Made by a program: the position numbers and the translations under genes. From assembly GCA_002281775.1 (NCBI GenBank), contig NCGY01000009.1, positions 175,687 through 239,686 on the forward strand: a stretch of DNA of 64,000 bases, read 5' to 3'. This DNA comes from Hydrogenophilales bacterium 16-64-46. GTDB lineage: Bacteria; Pseudomonadota; Gammaproteobacteria; Burkholderiales; Thiobacillaceae. The notes under the pieces are model-generated. The model was given only the letters and a program-made list of their open reading frames with translations. It made no database searches and was not told the DNA's origin. Below, piece by piece: positions 43,628 to 53,453 of the stretch (the stretch's first letter is position 1; each line of letters begins with the position of its first letter).

Positions 43628-43931
43628 GCTTGCTGCGTGATTTCGCTGGGCGGGCGCTTTGCAGACGGGCCAGGGCGGCGTCGGCGTCTTCGGTGCGGCC
43701 GGCGGCGATGTCTTCGAGGCCGCGGCGCGCGTCTTCGAGGATCAGCAGGTGAATACGCTCACGTTCGAGCTGGTGGTAGTAGTCGAGGCGCGCGGCATCG
43801 ATCAGGGCGACATAGCTTTCGCCATTCTTGGTGACGATTTTCTCGGTGCCTGCCTTGACCTGGTCGGCGAGTTCGGAGAGGTTGGCGCGTGCCTGGGAGA
43901 GTGGGATAACGTCCTGGGTGGAGAATGCCAT
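43620..43931 (-). CDS. Phd/YefM-family antitoxin
   Basis: The 103-residue product begins FSTQDVIPLSQARANLSELA and contains KNGESYVALID, the Phd/YefM DNA-binding fold, then an acidic and helical toxin-binding tail. It precedes the RelE/ParE-type toxin in the normal order. A perfect dyad 17-32 bases upstream of its start is the probable autoregulatory operator. Confidence 0.9.
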   Translation of the reverse strand: MAFSTQDVIPLSQARANLSELADQVKAGTEKIVTKNGESYVALIDAARLDYYHQLERERIHLLILEDARRGLEDIAAGRTEDADAALARLQSARPAKSRSKRG

Positions 43932-43947
43932 GAGTGCCCTTTAAAAC

Positions 43948-43963
43948 GTACAATAATTTGTAC
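43948..43963. promoter_or_regulatory. Operator dyad of the minus-strand antitoxin
   Basis: GTACAA-taat-TTGTAC is a perfect 6-4-6 inverted repeat just upstream of the Phd/YefM-type gene, in an otherwise GC-rich area and inside AT-rich promoter-like DNA. Phd/YefM proteins bind such dyads and repress their own operon. Confidence 0.55.
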
Positions 43964-44161
43964 ATTATGGACGCGGCTTTCCCCGTGTCAACGGGCAAAA
44001 GCGATCCTGGCCGAACACCATTCGCTGGCGGTAATCCGGATGCTGGCACACGTATTGGATAAGCAAGTTGTTTTTGCTTATGGTTCGACAGCCTGTCCTG
44101 CGCTTGTAGAAAAGCGACAAGGGGGCAGCTTCGCAATGGTCTTGCCCCGCCCTGGAGGTGC

Positions 44162-44171
44162 CACTATAGTG
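44162..44171. promoter_or_regulatory. Operator palindrome at the start of the plus-strand antitoxin
   Basis: CACTATAGTG is a perfect palindrome within GTGCCACTATAGTGCCAC, 7-16 bases before the ATG of the antitoxin. A second dyad (ATAAGCAA...TTGCTTAT, about 44055-44080) lies upstream. Both suit autoregulation by the antitoxin. Confidence 0.4.
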
Positions 44172-44177
44172 CCACTC

Positions 44178-44435
44178 ATGCGCACCGAACTCGTCACTAC
44201 TCTCAAACGTCAGGCGACCGAGCTCCTCTCGGACATTGAACGGGACAAGCAGCCCATTCTGATCACACAGCACGGGTTGCCGAGCGCTTATCTGGTGGAC
44301 GTGGAAACCTTCGAGCTGTTGCAGCAACGCATGGCCATGCTGGAGGGCATCGCGCGCGGCGAGATGGCGGTGGCCGAGGGCAGGGTGATGACGCATGCCG
44401 AGGCCAAGGCCCGCATGGCCCGATGGCTGAAGTAA
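44178..44435 (+). CDS. Phd/YefM-family antitoxin (second pair)
   Basis: The 85-residue protein MRTELVTTLKRQATELLSDI contains QPILITQHGLPSAYLVDVET, the hallmark of the Phd/YefM fold. ATG 44178 is the conventional start for this family; GTG 44169 with GGAGG ten bases upstream, or ATG 44136, are alternatives. It overlaps the toxin gene by 13 bases. Divergently arranged to the other Phd/toxin pair, with about 246 bases of shared regulatory DNA between. Confidence 0.88.
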   Translation: MRTELVTTLKRQATELLSDIERDKQPILITQHGLPSAYLVDVETFELLQQRMAMLEGIARGEMAVAEGRVMTHAEAKARMARWLK

Positions 44436-44743
44436 TCTGGACCGAACCGGCGCTTGCCGATCTGGACGCCATTGCCGATTACATTGCGCTCGACAAACCC
44501 GATGCGGCCTCTGCGCGGGTCAAACGGGTATTCGAGCATGTCGAGCATCTTGAGACCCACCCCGAAAGCGGCAGTCGCCCGCAGGAATTGAAACGCTCCC
44601 GCTACCGGCAGATTGTCGAGTCGCCATGCCGGGTGTTCTACCGTTACGACGGTGAGCGGGTCTATATCCTCCATGTGATGCGCTCTGAGCAGTTGCTGCG
44701 CCCGTCGAAAATCGCTGCGCGCGAGAAAAAATCGAAGCGATAG
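44423..44743 (+). CDS. RelE/ParE-family toxin (second pair)
   Basis: The 106-residue protein has the family opening VIWTEPALADLDAIADYIAL, then HPESGSRPQEL and the strand pattern CRVFYRYDGERVYILHVMRSE. It is complete. Translation is coupled to the antitoxin by a 13-base overlap. An eight-base inverted repeat (GTGTCGTG 44743-44750 with CACGACAC 44781-44788) starts at its stop and may help end the transcript. Confidence 0.9.
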   Translation: MAEVIWTEPALADLDAIADYIALDKPDAASARVKRVFEHVEHLETHPESGSRPQELKRSRYRQIVESPCRVFYRYDGERVYILHVMRSEQLLRPSKIAAREKKSKR

Positions 44744-44791
44744 TGTCGTGACCGGGCCGAACGTATCCGCGCGACCCAGGCACGACACGGC

Positions 44792-44965
44792 TCAGATAAA
44801 CAGACACACGTCCGACTTCTGCGCCTGCGGCAGAAAGCTCGCCGCGCCGATCCAGCCCTCGATTTCCGGAATGACATCGTCCTGCGACTAGCCGAACAGG
44901 TCGACCGTCATTTGGCAGGCGAACAGTTTGGCGTTGGCTTCGAGACAGGCGCTGCGCCCGCTGAT
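44792..44965 (-). pseudogene. Broken DsrE-family gene (C-terminal part)
   Basis: Immediately after the ispH stop, the minus strand reads ANAKLFACQMTVDLFG, then a TAG stop (44888-44890), then SQDDVIPEIEGWIGAASF and QKSDVCLFI before TGA 44792. This is the conserved end of a cytoplasmic DsrE-like sulfur-transfer family protein with its N-terminal half missing and an in-frame stop, probably TGG to TAG. It marks the border of the accessory island. Confidence 0.8.
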
Positions 44966-45895
44966 TCAGGCCTGCAGGCCCTTGGGCATGGGGAAGGAGA
45001 TTTTCTCGTCCACGCCCGGCAATACCTCGTGCGCTTCGATGCCGTGTCCACGCAGGGCGGCGAGGGTGGCCTGGACGAGGATGTCCGGGGCGGATGCGCC
45101 GGCGGTGACACCGACACGCCGGGCACCGTGCAGCCAGGCTGGCTGGATTTCGTCTGCCCGGTCGATCATGTAGGCGGGGACACCGAGATTTTCGGCTACT
45201 TCGCGCAGGCGGTTCGAATTCGAACTGGTGGGCGAGCCGACGACGATGACCACGTCGCATTGTCTGGCCAGGACTTTGACGGCGTCCTGGCGGTTTTGCG
45301 TGGCGTAGCAGATGTCGTCCTTCTTGGGACCGGAGATGCTGGGGAAGCGGGCGCGCAGGGCGTCAACGACGCGGGTGGCATCGTCCACGGAGAGGGTGGT
45401 CTGGGTGACGTAGGCAAGCCTGTCCGGCTGCGCCACGACCAGCGTGGCGACGTCCTCGGGGGTTTCCACGAGATACATGCCGCCGCTTGACTGCCCCAGC
45501 GTACCTTCCACCTCGGGGTGGCCCTTGTGGCCGATCATGACGATTTCATAGCCCTGGTCGCGCATCTTGCTCACTTCGACGTGAACCTTGGTGACCAGCG
45601 GGCAGGTGGCGTCAAAGACCTTGAGGCCCCGTGCCTCGGCTTCGGCCCTGACGGCCTGAGATACGCCGTGCGCGCTGAAGATGACGGTCGCGCCCGCAGG
45701 CACCTCGGCGAGTTCCTCGACGAAAATCGCGCCCTTGTTCTTGAGGTCGTTGACGACGTAGGTGTTGTGCACGACTTCATGGCGCACGTAGATGGGTGCG
45801 CCGAATTTTTCCAGGGCGCGCTCGACGATGGCGATGGCGCGGTCGACCCCGGCGCAGAAGCCACGGGGATTGGCGAGCAGGACGGTGGGGGGCAT
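44966..45895 (-). CDS. ispH: IspH, 4-hydroxy-3-methylbut-2-enyl diphosphate reductase
   Basis: Last step of the MEP isoprenoid pathway, reducing HMBPP to IPP and DMAPP using an iron-sulfur cluster. Cluster cysteines are seen in [24 protein letters not shown] and the later [13 protein letters not shown]. The HMBPP-binding motif [11 protein letters not shown] is present. The chosen ATG 45895 gives [16 protein letters not shown], as in homologues; a GTG five codons earlier is possible. It ends the ribF-ileS-lspA-slpA-ispH operon. Confidence 0.96.
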   Translation of the reverse strand: MPPTVLLANPRGFCAGVDRAIAIVERALEKFGAPIYVRHEVVHNTYVVNDLKNKGAIFVEELAEVPAGATVIFSAHGVSQAVRAEAEARGLKVFDATCPLVTKVHVEVSKMRDQGYEIVMIGHKGHPEVEGTLGQSSGGMYLVETPEDVATLVVAQPDRLAYVTQTTLSVDDATRVVDALRARFPSISGPKKDDICYATQNRQDAVKVLARQCDVVIVVGSPTSSNSNRLREVAENLGVPAYMIDRADEIQPAWLHGARRVGVTAGASAPDILVQATLAALRGHGIEAHEVLPGVDEKISFPMPKGLQA

Positions 45896-45922
45896 GGGTG
45901 TTCCGTTCACAGGATGCGGACG

Positions 45923-46414
45923 TTAGTCGGTTGGGGCTTGCCCTTCCCCGCCAGCGGAGGAGGGTTGGGGCAGGGACAGTATTGTTACGATTTCCACTTC
46001 GAATTCGATGGCAAGATCGGCGAGCGGGTGGTTGAAATCGACTTTGATCGCGTCGTCGCCGATTTCGAGGATGCGGCCGGCCAGGGTCTGGCCGTTGGGC
46101 ATGGCGAATTCGACGAGCTGGTCGGTCTCGTATGCCATGTCGGCGGGCAGGTCGGTGCGCGGCAGGGTCTGGACGAGTTCGGCCTGGGATTGGCCAAAGG
46201 CCTGCCAGGGGTCGAGCAGGAAAACGTGGCGTTCGCCCACGGGCAGGTCGACGAGCCACTGTTCGAGCATGGGCGCGAGGGTGCCGTCGCCGAGGGTCAG
46301 CGTTTCGGGCTCGGCGTCGGCAAAATTCGAGACGATATCGTCTCCCCCGCGCGGACGCAGGGCGTAGCGCAGTTCGAGCGTGTCGCCAGGGGCGGCGGTG
46401 CGGGGGGCGCTCAT
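45923..46414 (-). CDS. slpA: SlpA, FKBP-type peptidyl-prolyl isomerase/chaperone
   Basis: A SlyD-like FKBP of 163 residues. It shows the FKBP opening DTLELRYALRPRGGDDIVSNF, then ETLTLGDGTLAPMLEQWLVD, the insert-in-flap chaperone domain (residues 70-125) and the closing FNHPLADLAIEFEVEIV. Unlike SlyD it has no His/Cys-rich metal tail. Its ATG overlaps the stop of lspA (ATGA). Conserved neighbour of lspA and ispH in proteobacteria. Confidence 0.93.
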   Translation of the reverse strand: MSAPRTAAPGDTLELRYALRPRGGDDIVSNFADAEPETLTLGDGTLAPMLEQWLVDLPVGERHVFLLDPWQAFGQSQAELVQTLPRTDLPADMAYETDQLVEFAMPNGQTLAGRILEIGDDAIKVDFNHPLADLAIEFEVEIVTILSLPQPSSAGGEGQAPTD

Positions 46415-46908
46415 GGGGCGGTTTTGGCCTCGTGCTTGCCGGTGAGGCTGTCCCAGATCAGCCAGACTGCGCCGACAAAAATGGCGGAATCGGCAATGTT
46501 GAACGCCGGCCAGGCGAAGCGCTGGTAATGAAAATAGAGGAAGTCGACGACATAGCCAAGCACGGCGCGGTCGATCACATTGCCCAGCGCACCGCCGAGC
46601 ACCAGCGCCAGCGGCAGGGCCAGGCGTGCCTCCTGCGTATGGCGTTTCAGCAGGCGCACGATGACCACGGTGGCAACGATGCCCACGGCAATGAAGAACC
46701 AGCGCTGCCAGCCGCCGGCGTCGGCCAGGAAGCTGAACGCCGCGCCGGTGTTGTGCACGCGCACCAGCGAAAAGAAGGGCAGGACAGGCACGAATTCCTG
46801 GTAGTCGAGGCTGGACGACACCCAGAACTTGGTGAGGTGGTCGACCACGATCACCGCCAGCGCGATGCCCAGCCAGAAACGCATCGAGTACGCCACGGGT
46901 TTATGCAT
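46411..46908 (-). CDS. lspA: LspA, lipoprotein signal peptidase
   Basis: Inner-membrane aspartyl peptidase that removes the signal peptide of prolipoproteins. From ATG 46908 ([13 protein letters not shown]) it is 165 residues with four membrane helices. The catalytic aspartates are in [16 protein letters not shown] and FNIADSAI, with the conserved [11 protein letters not shown] loop. It overlaps the ileS stop by eight bases; a longer in-frame reading would lie wholly inside ileS and is rejected. Confidence 0.96.
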   Translation of the reverse strand: MHKPVAYSMRFWLGIALAVIVVDHLTKFWVSSSLDYQEFVPVLPFFSLVRVHNTGAAFSFLADAGGWQRWFFIAVGIVATVVIVRLLKRHTQEARLALPLALVLGGALGNVIDRAVLGYVVDFLYFHYQRFAWPAFNIADSAIFVGAVWLIWDSLTGKHEAKTAP

Positions 46909-49693
46909 GGCTGCGTGCCTCGCCGTCGCCGAAGAGGTTGCTGACACAACGCCCGCACAGGCCGGCGTGCGCAGGGCCCACGTCGACGTCTTCGCGCACG
47001 TGCCAGCAGCGCTCGCATTTCACGCCATGAGCCGGGCTGACCTCGATGCGGTCAGCGTCGGCCGCAAGCAGCGTACAGCCGGAAACGATCAGGACAAAGC
47101 GCAGGTCGTCGCCCAGGGGGGACAGCAGCGCCAGGGTGTCGGGCGTGGCGTGGAGGGTGACGGCGGCCTGCAGCGACGAGCCGATGATGCCTGCGGCGCG
47201 CTGGGTTTCGAGTTCCTTGAGCACGGCGGAGCGCAGCTCGCGGATGCGAGTCCAGCGGGCGAGCAGGGCGTCATCGTGCACGGGCAGGGCGTGCCATTCG
47301 CGCAGGAACACGCTGTCATCCGCGCCGTCGCCCAGTTCGCCCCACACTTCTTCCGCCGTGAACGAGAGGATGGGTGCCATCCAGCGCACCAGCGCGTGGC
47401 TGATGTGCAGAAGCGCGTTTTGCGCGCTGCGCCGGGCTCTGGACGTCGCGCCGCTGGTGTAGAGGCGATCCTTGAGGATGTCGAGGTAGAAGCCGCCGAG
47501 GTCTTCGGAGCAGAAGGCTTGCAGCTTTTGCGCGATGAAGTGGAATTCGTAGGCGTCGTAGTGCGCGCGGATTTCGGTTTGCAGCTGGGCGGTCAGCGCG
47601 ACGGCGTAGCGGTCGATTTCCAGCCAGTCTGCCACCGGCAGCACGTCCTTCGTGGCGTCGAAGTCGGAGATGTTGGCGAGCAAAAATTTCAGCGTGTTGC
47701 GGATGCGGCGATAGGTTTCGACAACGCGTTTCAGGATGTCGTCGGAGATCGACAGCTCGCCGGAATAATCGGTGGTTGCAACCCACAACCGCAGGATGTC
47801 GGCACCGTATTGATCCATCACCTTCTGCGGCGCGATGACGTTGCCCTTGGACTTGCTCATCTTGTAACCCTTGCCGTCGACAACAAAGCCGTGGGTCAGG
47901 AGCGCCTTGTACGGCGCGTGGCCGTCGGTCGCGCAGCCGGTGAGCAAACTCGACTGGAACCAGCCGCGATGCTGGTCGGAGCCTTCGAGGTAGAGGTCGG
48001 CGGGGTGGTGCAGTTCGGGCCGGGTCTTCAGCACGCAGGCGTGGGTGACACCCGAGTCGAACCACACGTCGAGCGTGTGGCCGGTCTTGTCGTAGGTCGT
48101 GGCGTCATCGCCCAGCAGCTCGGCGGGGTCGAGCGCAAACCACGCTTCGATCCCGGCGGCTTCGACTTTCTGCGCGACGATTTCGAGGAATTCCGTCGTC
48201 TTCGGGTGCAGTTCGCCGGTTTCCTTGTGGGTGAAAAACGGCATGGGGATACCCCAGTTGCGCTGGCGCGAGACGCACCAGTCGGGGCGGTTCCGGATCA
48301 TCGCCTCCAGCCGCGCGCGGCCCCAGCTCGGGAAGAACTGCGTCGCGTCCACCGCTGCCATCGCCTGCTCGCGCAGCGTGTTCCGCGCCCCACTCCCCGC
48401 GTCCCGCGCCCCGCCTTCCATGCCGATGAACCACTGCCGCGTCGCACGGAAGATGATCGGCGTCTTGTGCCGCCAGCAGTGCGGGTAGCTGTGCTTGAGC
48501 TTTTCGTGGGCGAAGAGCGTGCCGCCGGATTGCAGCGTCTCGATCACCAGCGGGTTCGCCTGCCAGATACTCATGCCGCCGACGAGCGGCGTCGAGGCGT
48601 AGAACTTGCCGGCATCATCAACCGGGTTATCGACTTTGAGGCCGTAGCGCAAGCCTGCGTTGTAGTCCTCCAGACCGTGGCCGGGGGCAGTGTGCACCGC
48701 GCCGGTACCGGCGTCGGCGGTGACGTGCTCGCCGGTGATGACCGGCACCTGGCGTTCCTGGAAGGGATGCCACAGGAGCGCGCCTTCGAGGTCTGCGCCG
48801 CTCGCGGTGGCGACGATTTCGCCTTCGAGTTCGTAGCGTTTCAGTGCGGCTTCGACCAGCGATTCGGCGAGCACGATCAAGCCCTTGGCGGTCTTCACCA
48901 GCGCGTAGGTGAATTCGGGATGTAGCGCAACCGCCTGGTTCGCGGGCAGGGTCCACGGCGTCGTCGTCCAGATGACGACGTAGGCCGCGTCGTCGCCGAG
49001 TTCAACATTGAAGCGGCGCGCGAAGTCGGCACGGTCGGCGACGCGAAAACCGACGTCGATGGCGGGCGAGTTCTTGTCTTCGTACTCGACCTCGGCTTCG
49101 GCCAGCGCAGAGCCGCAATCGACGCACCAGTGCACGGGCTTTGCGCCCTGATACAAATAGCCGGCTTGCTGGATTTGCCCGAGCACGCGCAGCGCGTCGG
49201 CTTCAAAGCGGAAATCCATGGTGCGGTAGGGGTTCGCCCAGTCGCCGAGCACGCCGAGGCGGATGAAGTCGGCGCGCTGGCGATCGATCTGGAGGGCGGC
49301 GTAGTCGCGGCACAGCGCGCGGAACTGCGCCGGGGGTATGTTCTTACCGTGGGTTTTTTCCACCTGCAATTCGATCGGCAAGCCGTGGCAGTCCCAGCCT
49401 GGCACGTAGGGCGCGTCGAAGCCGCTCAAGGTCTTCGCTTTGACGATGATGTCCTTGAGGATCTTGTTCACGGCGTGGCCGATGTGGATGTCGCCGTTGG
49501 CGTAGGGCGGGCCGTCGTGCAGGATGAATTTCGGTCGCCCGGCGGACGCTTGGCGGATCGCCTGGTAACGTTTTTTCTCCTGCCAGGCCGCGACCCAGCC
49601 CGGCTCGCGCTTGGCAAGGTCGCCGCGCATGGGGAAGGGCGAATCCGGCAGATTGAGGGTTTTCTTGTAGTCGGGTTTGGCTTGGTCAGGCAT
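46901..49693 (-). CDS. ileS: IleRS, isoleucyl-tRNA synthetase
   Basis: Class I aminoacyl-tRNA synthetase of 930 residues. Signatures: [12 protein letters not shown] (HIGH box, near residue 59), [10 protein letters not shown], the CP1 editing domain (about 200-400), KMSKSKGNV near residue 600 and the C-terminal zinc site CERCW...CGRC (near 895-915). Typical bacterial type, sensitive in principle to mupirocin. Overlaps ribF by eight bases and lspA by eight bases. Confidence 0.97.
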   Translation of the reverse strand: MPDQAKPDYKKTLNLPDSPFPMRGDLAKREPGWVAAWQEKKRYQAIRQASAGRPKFILHDGPPYANGDIHIGHAVNKILKDIIVKAKTLSGFDAPYVPGWDCHGLPIELQVEKTHGKNIPPAQFRALCRDYAALQIDRQRADFIRLGVLGDWANPYRTMDFRFEADALRVLGQIQQAGYLYQGAKPVHWCVDCGSALAEAEVEYEDKNSPAIDVGFRVADRADFARRFNVELGDDAAYVVIWTTTPWTLPANQAVALHPEFTYALVKTAKGLIVLAESLVEAALKRYELEGEIVATASGADLEGALLWHPFQERQVPVITGEHVTADAGTGAVHTAPGHGLEDYNAGLRYGLKVDNPVDDAGKFYASTPLVGGMSIWQANPLVIETLQSGGTLFAHEKLKHSYPHCWRHKTPIIFRATRQWFIGMEGGARDAGSGARNTLREQAMAAVDATQFFPSWGRARLEAMIRNRPDWCVSRQRNWGIPMPFFTHKETGELHPKTTEFLEIVAQKVEAAGIEAWFALDPAELLGDDATTYDKTGHTLDVWFDSGVTHACVLKTRPELHHPADLYLEGSDQHRGWFQSSLLTGCATDGHAPYKALLTHGFVVDGKGYKMSKSKGNVIAPQKVMDQYGADILRLWVATTDYSGELSISDDILKRVVETYRRIRNTLKFLLANISDFDATKDVLPVADWLEIDRYAVALTAQLQTEIRAHYDAYEFHFIAQKLQAFCSEDLGGFYLDILKDRLYTSGATSRARRSAQNALLHISHALVRWMAPILSFTAEEVWGELGDGADDSVFLREWHALPVHDDALLARWTRIRELRSAVLKELETQRAAGIIGSSLQAAVTLHATPDTLALLSPLGDDLRFVLIVSGCTLLAADADRIEVSPAHGVKCERCWHVREDVDVGPAHAGLCGRCVSNLFGDGEARSHA

Positions 49694-50618
49694 GGCGCTG
49701 GCTCAGGTAGGTGCGGGCGGCGTCGCAATCGCGGTGGATTTGTGCGACGAGGCTTGCGAGATCGGGGTATTTTTCTTCGTCGCGCAGCTTGTGGAGAAAG
49801 TCCACGCGCACCCGGCGACCGTAGATGTCGGCGTCGAAGTCGAACAGGTGGACTTCGAGCACGGGCGCGGCGTCGGGGTTTTTCACCGTGGGGCGTTTGC
49901 CCAGGCTGGCGACCCCGGGCAGCGGCGCAGCATTGAGCCCCGATACGGTGACGGCAAATATCCCCATCAGGGGCGGACGATTATGCCTGAGCTGGATATT
50001 GGCCGTGGGAAAGCCGATGTCCCGTCCCAGCTTGTCGCCATGGACCACGCGGCCGGACATGCTGTACGGCCGGCCCAGGAGCTGGGTGGCGCGGTCGAGC
50101 TGGCCGCTGGCCAGCGCCTCGCGCACAGCGGTCGACGAGGCGCGCCCGCCCGCGAATTCCACGGTGGGCAAAAATTCGGCATCGAAGCCCAGTGCGCGGC
50201 CCCTCTCCTGCAACAGGCTGAAATCGCCGGCGCGCCGGGCACCGAAGCGGAAATCATCGCCCACCAGCACGTAACGCGCCTGCAGGGTGTGGCCGAGCAC
50301 GCGCTCGATGAAGCGTTCGGCGCTGAGTGCGGAAAACGCGCGGTCGAACCGGAATACGTGAAAGCGGTCGATGCCCAGCCGGCGCAGGCATTCGGCTTTC
50401 TCGCGCAGGCTGGACAGGCGCGCGGGGGCCTGCTCGGGGGTGAAGAATTCGCGTGGGTGCGGCTCGAAACTCAGCACGCAGGTCGGTAGCGCGCGGGCGC
50501 GCGCCACGTCCTGCAGGCGGGCGAGCATGGCCTTGTGCCCCAGGTGCAGGCCATCGAAATTGCCGATGGTGACTGCATGGGGCTGGCCGGTCGGGGCGAA
50601 ACCATGGGTGATGCGCAT
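49686..50618 (-). CDS. ribF: RibF, riboflavin kinase / FAD synthetase
   Basis: Bifunctional enzyme converting riboflavin to FMN and FMN to FAD. The 310 residues carry an N-terminal FMN adenylyltransferase domain with [14 protein letters not shown] (near residue 18) and the motif [10 protein letters not shown], and a C-terminal flavokinase domain with [18 protein letters not shown] and IGFPTANI (near residue 205). First gene of the operon that runs to ispH. Confidence 0.97.
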   Translation of the reverse strand: MRITHGFAPTGQPHAVTIGNFDGLHLGHKAMLARLQDVARARALPTCVLSFEPHPREFFTPEQAPARLSSLREKAECLRRLGIDRFHVFRFDRAFSALSAERFIERVLGHTLQARYVLVGDDFRFGARRAGDFSLLQERGRALGFDAEFLPTVEFAGGRASSTAVREALASGQLDRATQLLGRPYSMSGRVVHGDKLGRDIGFPTANIQLRHNRPPLMGIFAVTVSGLNAAPLPGVASLGKRPTVKNPDAAPVLEVHLFDFDADIYGRRVRVDFLHKLRDEEKYPDLASLVAQIHRDCDAARTYLSQRHA

Positions 50619-50676
50619 GGGCGTGAAACGTAGGGAAAAGCGCGCGAAAGACGCTGATTTTAGCCGAATCGGCCGC

Positions 50677-52215
50677 TCATTCGGCAGCCCGGCGGGCGAA
50701 CTGCCGTGGCCGAAAACCCATCAGCGCCAGCGCGGTGAAGTATGTGGCCACGCCGCCGCCCATGAGCATGGCCAGGCGCATCAGGCGGTCGGCAAAGCCC
50801 GCGTCCAGCCACCACTGTGCCTCGCCCATGGCAAAGAAGAGCAGCGCCGCCATCAGGCCGACGGCGAAGACGATGCGCGCGGCATAGCCCGCCCAGCCGG
50901 GCTGCGGCTGGTAGATGCCGTGTTTCTTCAGCAGATGCAGCAGCAGGCTGGCGTTGAGGCAGGCCCCCAGCCCGATGGCCAGGGCAAGTCCGGCATGGCC
51001 CAGAGGAAAGATGAAGACCAGGTTCATCAACTGGGTGGCGAAGAGGGTGAAGATCGCGATCTTCACAGGCGTCCTGACGTTTTGCCGGGCGTAGAAACCG
51101 GGGGCCAGCACCTTCACCAGAATCAGGCCGAGCAGGCCCAGGCTGTAGGCGATGAGCGCCTGCTGCGTCATCGTCACGTCGTGCGCGGTGAACGCGCCGT
51201 AATGAAACAGGGTGGCGATGAGCGGTACCGCCAGCACGGCGAGCGCGGCCGCAGCGGGCAGCGCCAGCAGCACGGTGAGGCGCAGGCCCCAGTCGAGCAG
51301 CCGGGAATATTCGGCGGGCGAGTTGTCGGCGTAATGTCGGGCGAGGCTGGGCAGCAGGATGGTGCCGAGCGCCACCCCCAGGAGGCCGGTGGGAAATTCC
51401 ATCAGCCGGTCCGCGTAATACAGCCAGGAGACGCTGCCGGTGGCGAGGAAGGACGCAAAGACGGTGTTGATCAGGAGACTGATCTGCGCGACCGAGACGC
51501 CCAGGACGGCCGGTGCCATCAGCTTCAGGATGCGGGCAAGGCCCGGGTCGTCGAAACGCAGGGTGGGGCGCGGCAACATCCGGATCCTGGCGAGGTGCGG
51601 CAGCATCCAGGCCAGCTGCAGCACGCCGCCAAGCATCACCCCCCAGGCCAGCGCCAGCACCGGCGGATCGCAATGCGGGGCCAGCCAGAGCGCTGCGCCG
51701 ATCATGGCCACGTTGAGCAGCACAGGCGCGAAGGCGGGTACCGAAAAGCGGCTCCAGGTGTTGAGGATGCCGGCAGCCAGCGCGACCAGGGAGATGAAAA
51801 GGATGTAGGGAAAGGTGATGCGCAGCAGCTCGACTGTGAGGTCAAATTTTTCAGCGTCGGCGACAAAACCGGGCGCGCTGACGTAGGCGATCCAGGGCGC
51901 GGCTGCCATGCCGAGCGCGGTTACGACGATGAGCACGAGTGTCAGCGCGCTGCCTACCTGACCCACCAGCAGGCGCGTGGCGTCCACGCCACGACGGTTG
52001 CGATACTCGCCGAGTATGGGCACGAAGGCCTGGGAGAACGCGCCTTCGGCAAACAGCCGTCGCAGCAGGTTGGGAATCTTGAAGGCCACGAAAAAGGCGT
52101 CGGTCATCGCCCCCGCACCGAAAACGCGGGCGATGATGGTGTCGCGGGCGAATCCCAGGATGCGGGAGAGCAGGGTCATGCTGCTGACCGCAGCGAGGGC
52201 TTTGAGGAGGTTCAT
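50677..52215 (-). CDS. murJ: MurJ, lipid II flippase
   Basis: Flips lipid II across the inner membrane for peptidoglycan synthesis. ATG 52215 gives the standard N-terminus [20 protein letters not shown] and 512 residues with about 14 membrane helices; a longer upstream reading has no support. Family segments [20 protein letters not shown] and [17 protein letters not shown] are present. It is divergent from rpsT, a conserved beta/gammaproteobacterial arrangement. GAGGAGG precedes the start. Confidence 0.96.
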   Translation of the reverse strand: MNLLKALAAVSSMTLLSRILGFARDTIIARVFGAGAMTDAFFVAFKIPNLLRRLFAEGAFSQAFVPILGEYRNRRGVDATRLLVGQVGSALTLVLIVVTALGMAAAPWIAYVSAPGFVADAEKFDLTVELLRITFPYILFISLVALAAGILNTWSRFSVPAFAPVLLNVAMIGAALWLAPHCDPPVLALAWGVMLGGVLQLAWMLPHLARIRMLPRPTLRFDDPGLARILKLMAPAVLGVSVAQISLLINTVFASFLATGSVSWLYYADRLMEFPTGLLGVALGTILLPSLARHYADNSPAEYSRLLDWGLRLTVLLALPAAAALAVLAVPLIATLFHYGAFTAHDVTMTQQALIAYSLGLLGLILVKVLAPGFYARQNVRTPVKIAIFTLFATQLMNLVFIFPLGHAGLALAIGLGACLNASLLLHLLKKHGIYQPQPGWAGYAARIVFAVGLMAALLFFAMGEAQWWLDAGFADRLMRLAMLMGGGVATYFTALALMGFRPRQFARRAAE

Positions 52216-52327
52216 GGCGGCTCGTGATTTGGCCGCATTGTGCGGGTCGGCTGGCGGCACCGCAACAAATATTGAGGGGAAATTCACGAACCTGAATTTC
52301 CCCCCAATAACGCGCCGAGGCTTGATG

Positions 52328-52420
52328 GTTATTGATCCGAAACCCTGCGCGGCTGTCCGGCCAATAAGGCTTGCCGGTGCTGGCGCTTGTTTTCAACTGC
52401 GTGGGTTTCGGATCAATAAC
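52328..52420. repeat. Perfect 18-bp inverted repeat between murJ and rpsT
   Basis: GTTATTGATCCGAAACCC (52328-52345) is exactly reversed as GGGTTTCGGATCAATAAC (52403-52420), separated by 57 bases. It lies in the divergent region between the two genes, upstream of the rpsT promoter, so it could form a cruciform or bind a regulator, or be a dispersed element. Confidence 0.85.
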
Positions 52421-52440
52421 AGTGGGCCGCTGCGCGGTGC

Positions 52441-52470
52441 TTGATTTCTCGCAGCGTTTTCCCTTACAAT
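52441..52470 (+). promoter_or_regulatory. Probable sigma70 promoter of rpsT
   Basis: TTGATT (52441-52446) and TACAAT (52465-52470) are separated by 18 bases, a good -35/-10 pair. Transcription would start near 52477, leaving a leader of some 120 bases before rpsT, as expected for a ribosomal protein gene controlled by its own product. Confidence 0.55.
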
Positions 52471-52598
52471 CGCGGGCTTTGGTGAATCCGGGCAGGTCCG
52501 TTTGTCGGGTGCTCGGATTCGGATCGTTCCGGCTGGCAGCCGGAACCTCATTCACAATTTTCGTGCCTCGCGCCACGCGGGGTACCAGGAGCAGAACT

Positions 52599-52862
52599 AT
52601 GGCGAATTCCGCCCAGGCCCGCAAACGCGCCCGTCAAGCCGCCGTGCAACGCGACCACAACATGAGCCAGCGCTCGGAACTGCGTACCGCGATCAAGAAA
52701 GTGCGCAAGGCCATCGAAGCCGGTGACAAGACGGCGGCTCAGGCCGTGTTCCAGTCGTCGATGAGCACCATCGACAGCATCGCCGACAAGAACATCGTCC
52801 ACAAGAACAAGGCTGCCCGCCACAAGAGCCGCCTGTCGCAGGCCGTCAAGGCCATGGCCTGA
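52599..52862 (+). CDS. rpsT: Ribosomal protein S20
   Basis: Small-subunit protein of 87 residues, [19 protein letters not shown], rich in Lys, Arg and Ala, helical, with the conserved [19 protein letters not shown] and [25 protein letters not shown] lies before the ATG. Monocistronic, with a clear terminator after it. Confidence 0.98.
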   Translation: MANSAQARKRARQAAVQRDHNMSQRSELRTAIKKVRKAIEAGDKTAAQAVFQSSMSTIDSIADKNIVHKNKAARHKSRLSQAVKAMA

Positions 52863-52882
52863 GGCACTGCGCCATCCCCATG

Positions 52883-52908
52883 AAAAACGCCGCGCAAGCG
52901 GCGTTTTT
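52883..52908. terminator. Bidirectional intrinsic terminator after rpsT
   Basis: AAAAACGCCGC (52883-52893), loop GCAA, GCGGCGTTTTT (52898-52908): a perfect stem with A- and T-runs on both sides. It ends rpsT on the plus strand and the DUF3579 gene on the minus strand. Confidence 0.92.
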
Positions 52909-52938
52909 CATGGTTGGTATCCGGCGTGTTCTCGCCGT

Positions 52939-53220
52939 CTAGTCGGCGTTTTCGGTAATCAGTTCGTTGCTCTGCGCAAAACTCTGCAGGAAGCGCCAGG
53001 CGTCGGGGTCGGTGGTCTTGAGCCGCCTGTCCACGACCACACAGGGAATGCCGTCGAGCTTGGTGGGCTGCACGAACGGCGAATAATTGGTGCGGTTGTT
53101 GGGGTCGATCACGGCGAAGGCCCCGGCCAGCCGGTCGGCCCAGTCGCTCGGACGAAACCGGCCGCCTTTGCTGGTCAGGCCTCGGATGATAAAGGGGGCA
53201 TCGTCCATGACGTGGGGCAA
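52939..53220 (-). CDS. DUF3579 family protein
   Basis: The 93-residue product has the family pattern FIIRGLTSKGGRFRPSDWAD followed by SPFVQPTKLDGIPCVVVDRR and DAWRFLQSFAQSNELI. DUF3579 proteins are small cytoplasmic proteins of unknown function, common in betaproteobacteria. It converges with rpsT onto the shared terminator and is divergent from argD. Confidence 0.88.
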   Translation of the reverse strand: MPHVMDDAPFIIRGLTSKGGRFRPSDWADRLAGAFAVIDPNNRTNYSPFVQPTKLDGIPCVVVDRRLKTTDPDAWRFLQSFAQSNELITENAD

Positions 53221-53453
53221 GAAAAAGTTTGGCGGATTCTAGCACGCAGCGGCGAGGCCGCCTGAGCGAGGCGTGCGTACCGCCCGACTGAGGCCGCCGT
53301 CTGGCTGGCCTGACTTCGCCTGTCACACAACAGGTAACAGGCGGCTGCGCATCAAAAAGCCAGCCGGGCTCGTTTTGCGGCCCCCGCGTTTCGTCGCGGT
53401 CGGGGGGTCGCAGCGGACGCTTTTCGGCCTATAATTCAAGGCGCTGCAACATG
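53221..53453. other. Non-coding stretch between the DUF3579 gene and the argD leader
   Basis: No gene seen. It holds a CCTGT...ACAGG-rich patch (about 53320-53342) that can fold into small hairpins, then a G/C-rich run, then the -10 box of the argD promoter. A promoter for the minus-strand DUF3579 gene is presumably also here. Confidence 0.35.
53407..53435 (+). promoter_or_regulatory. Candidate argD promoter with perfect -10 box
   Basis: TATAAT at 53430-53435 is a consensus -10. The base stretch 17 bases upstream (around GTCGCAG, 53408-53414) is a poor -35, so an activator may be needed. Transcription would begin near 53442, 124 bases before argD. Confidence 0.5.
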
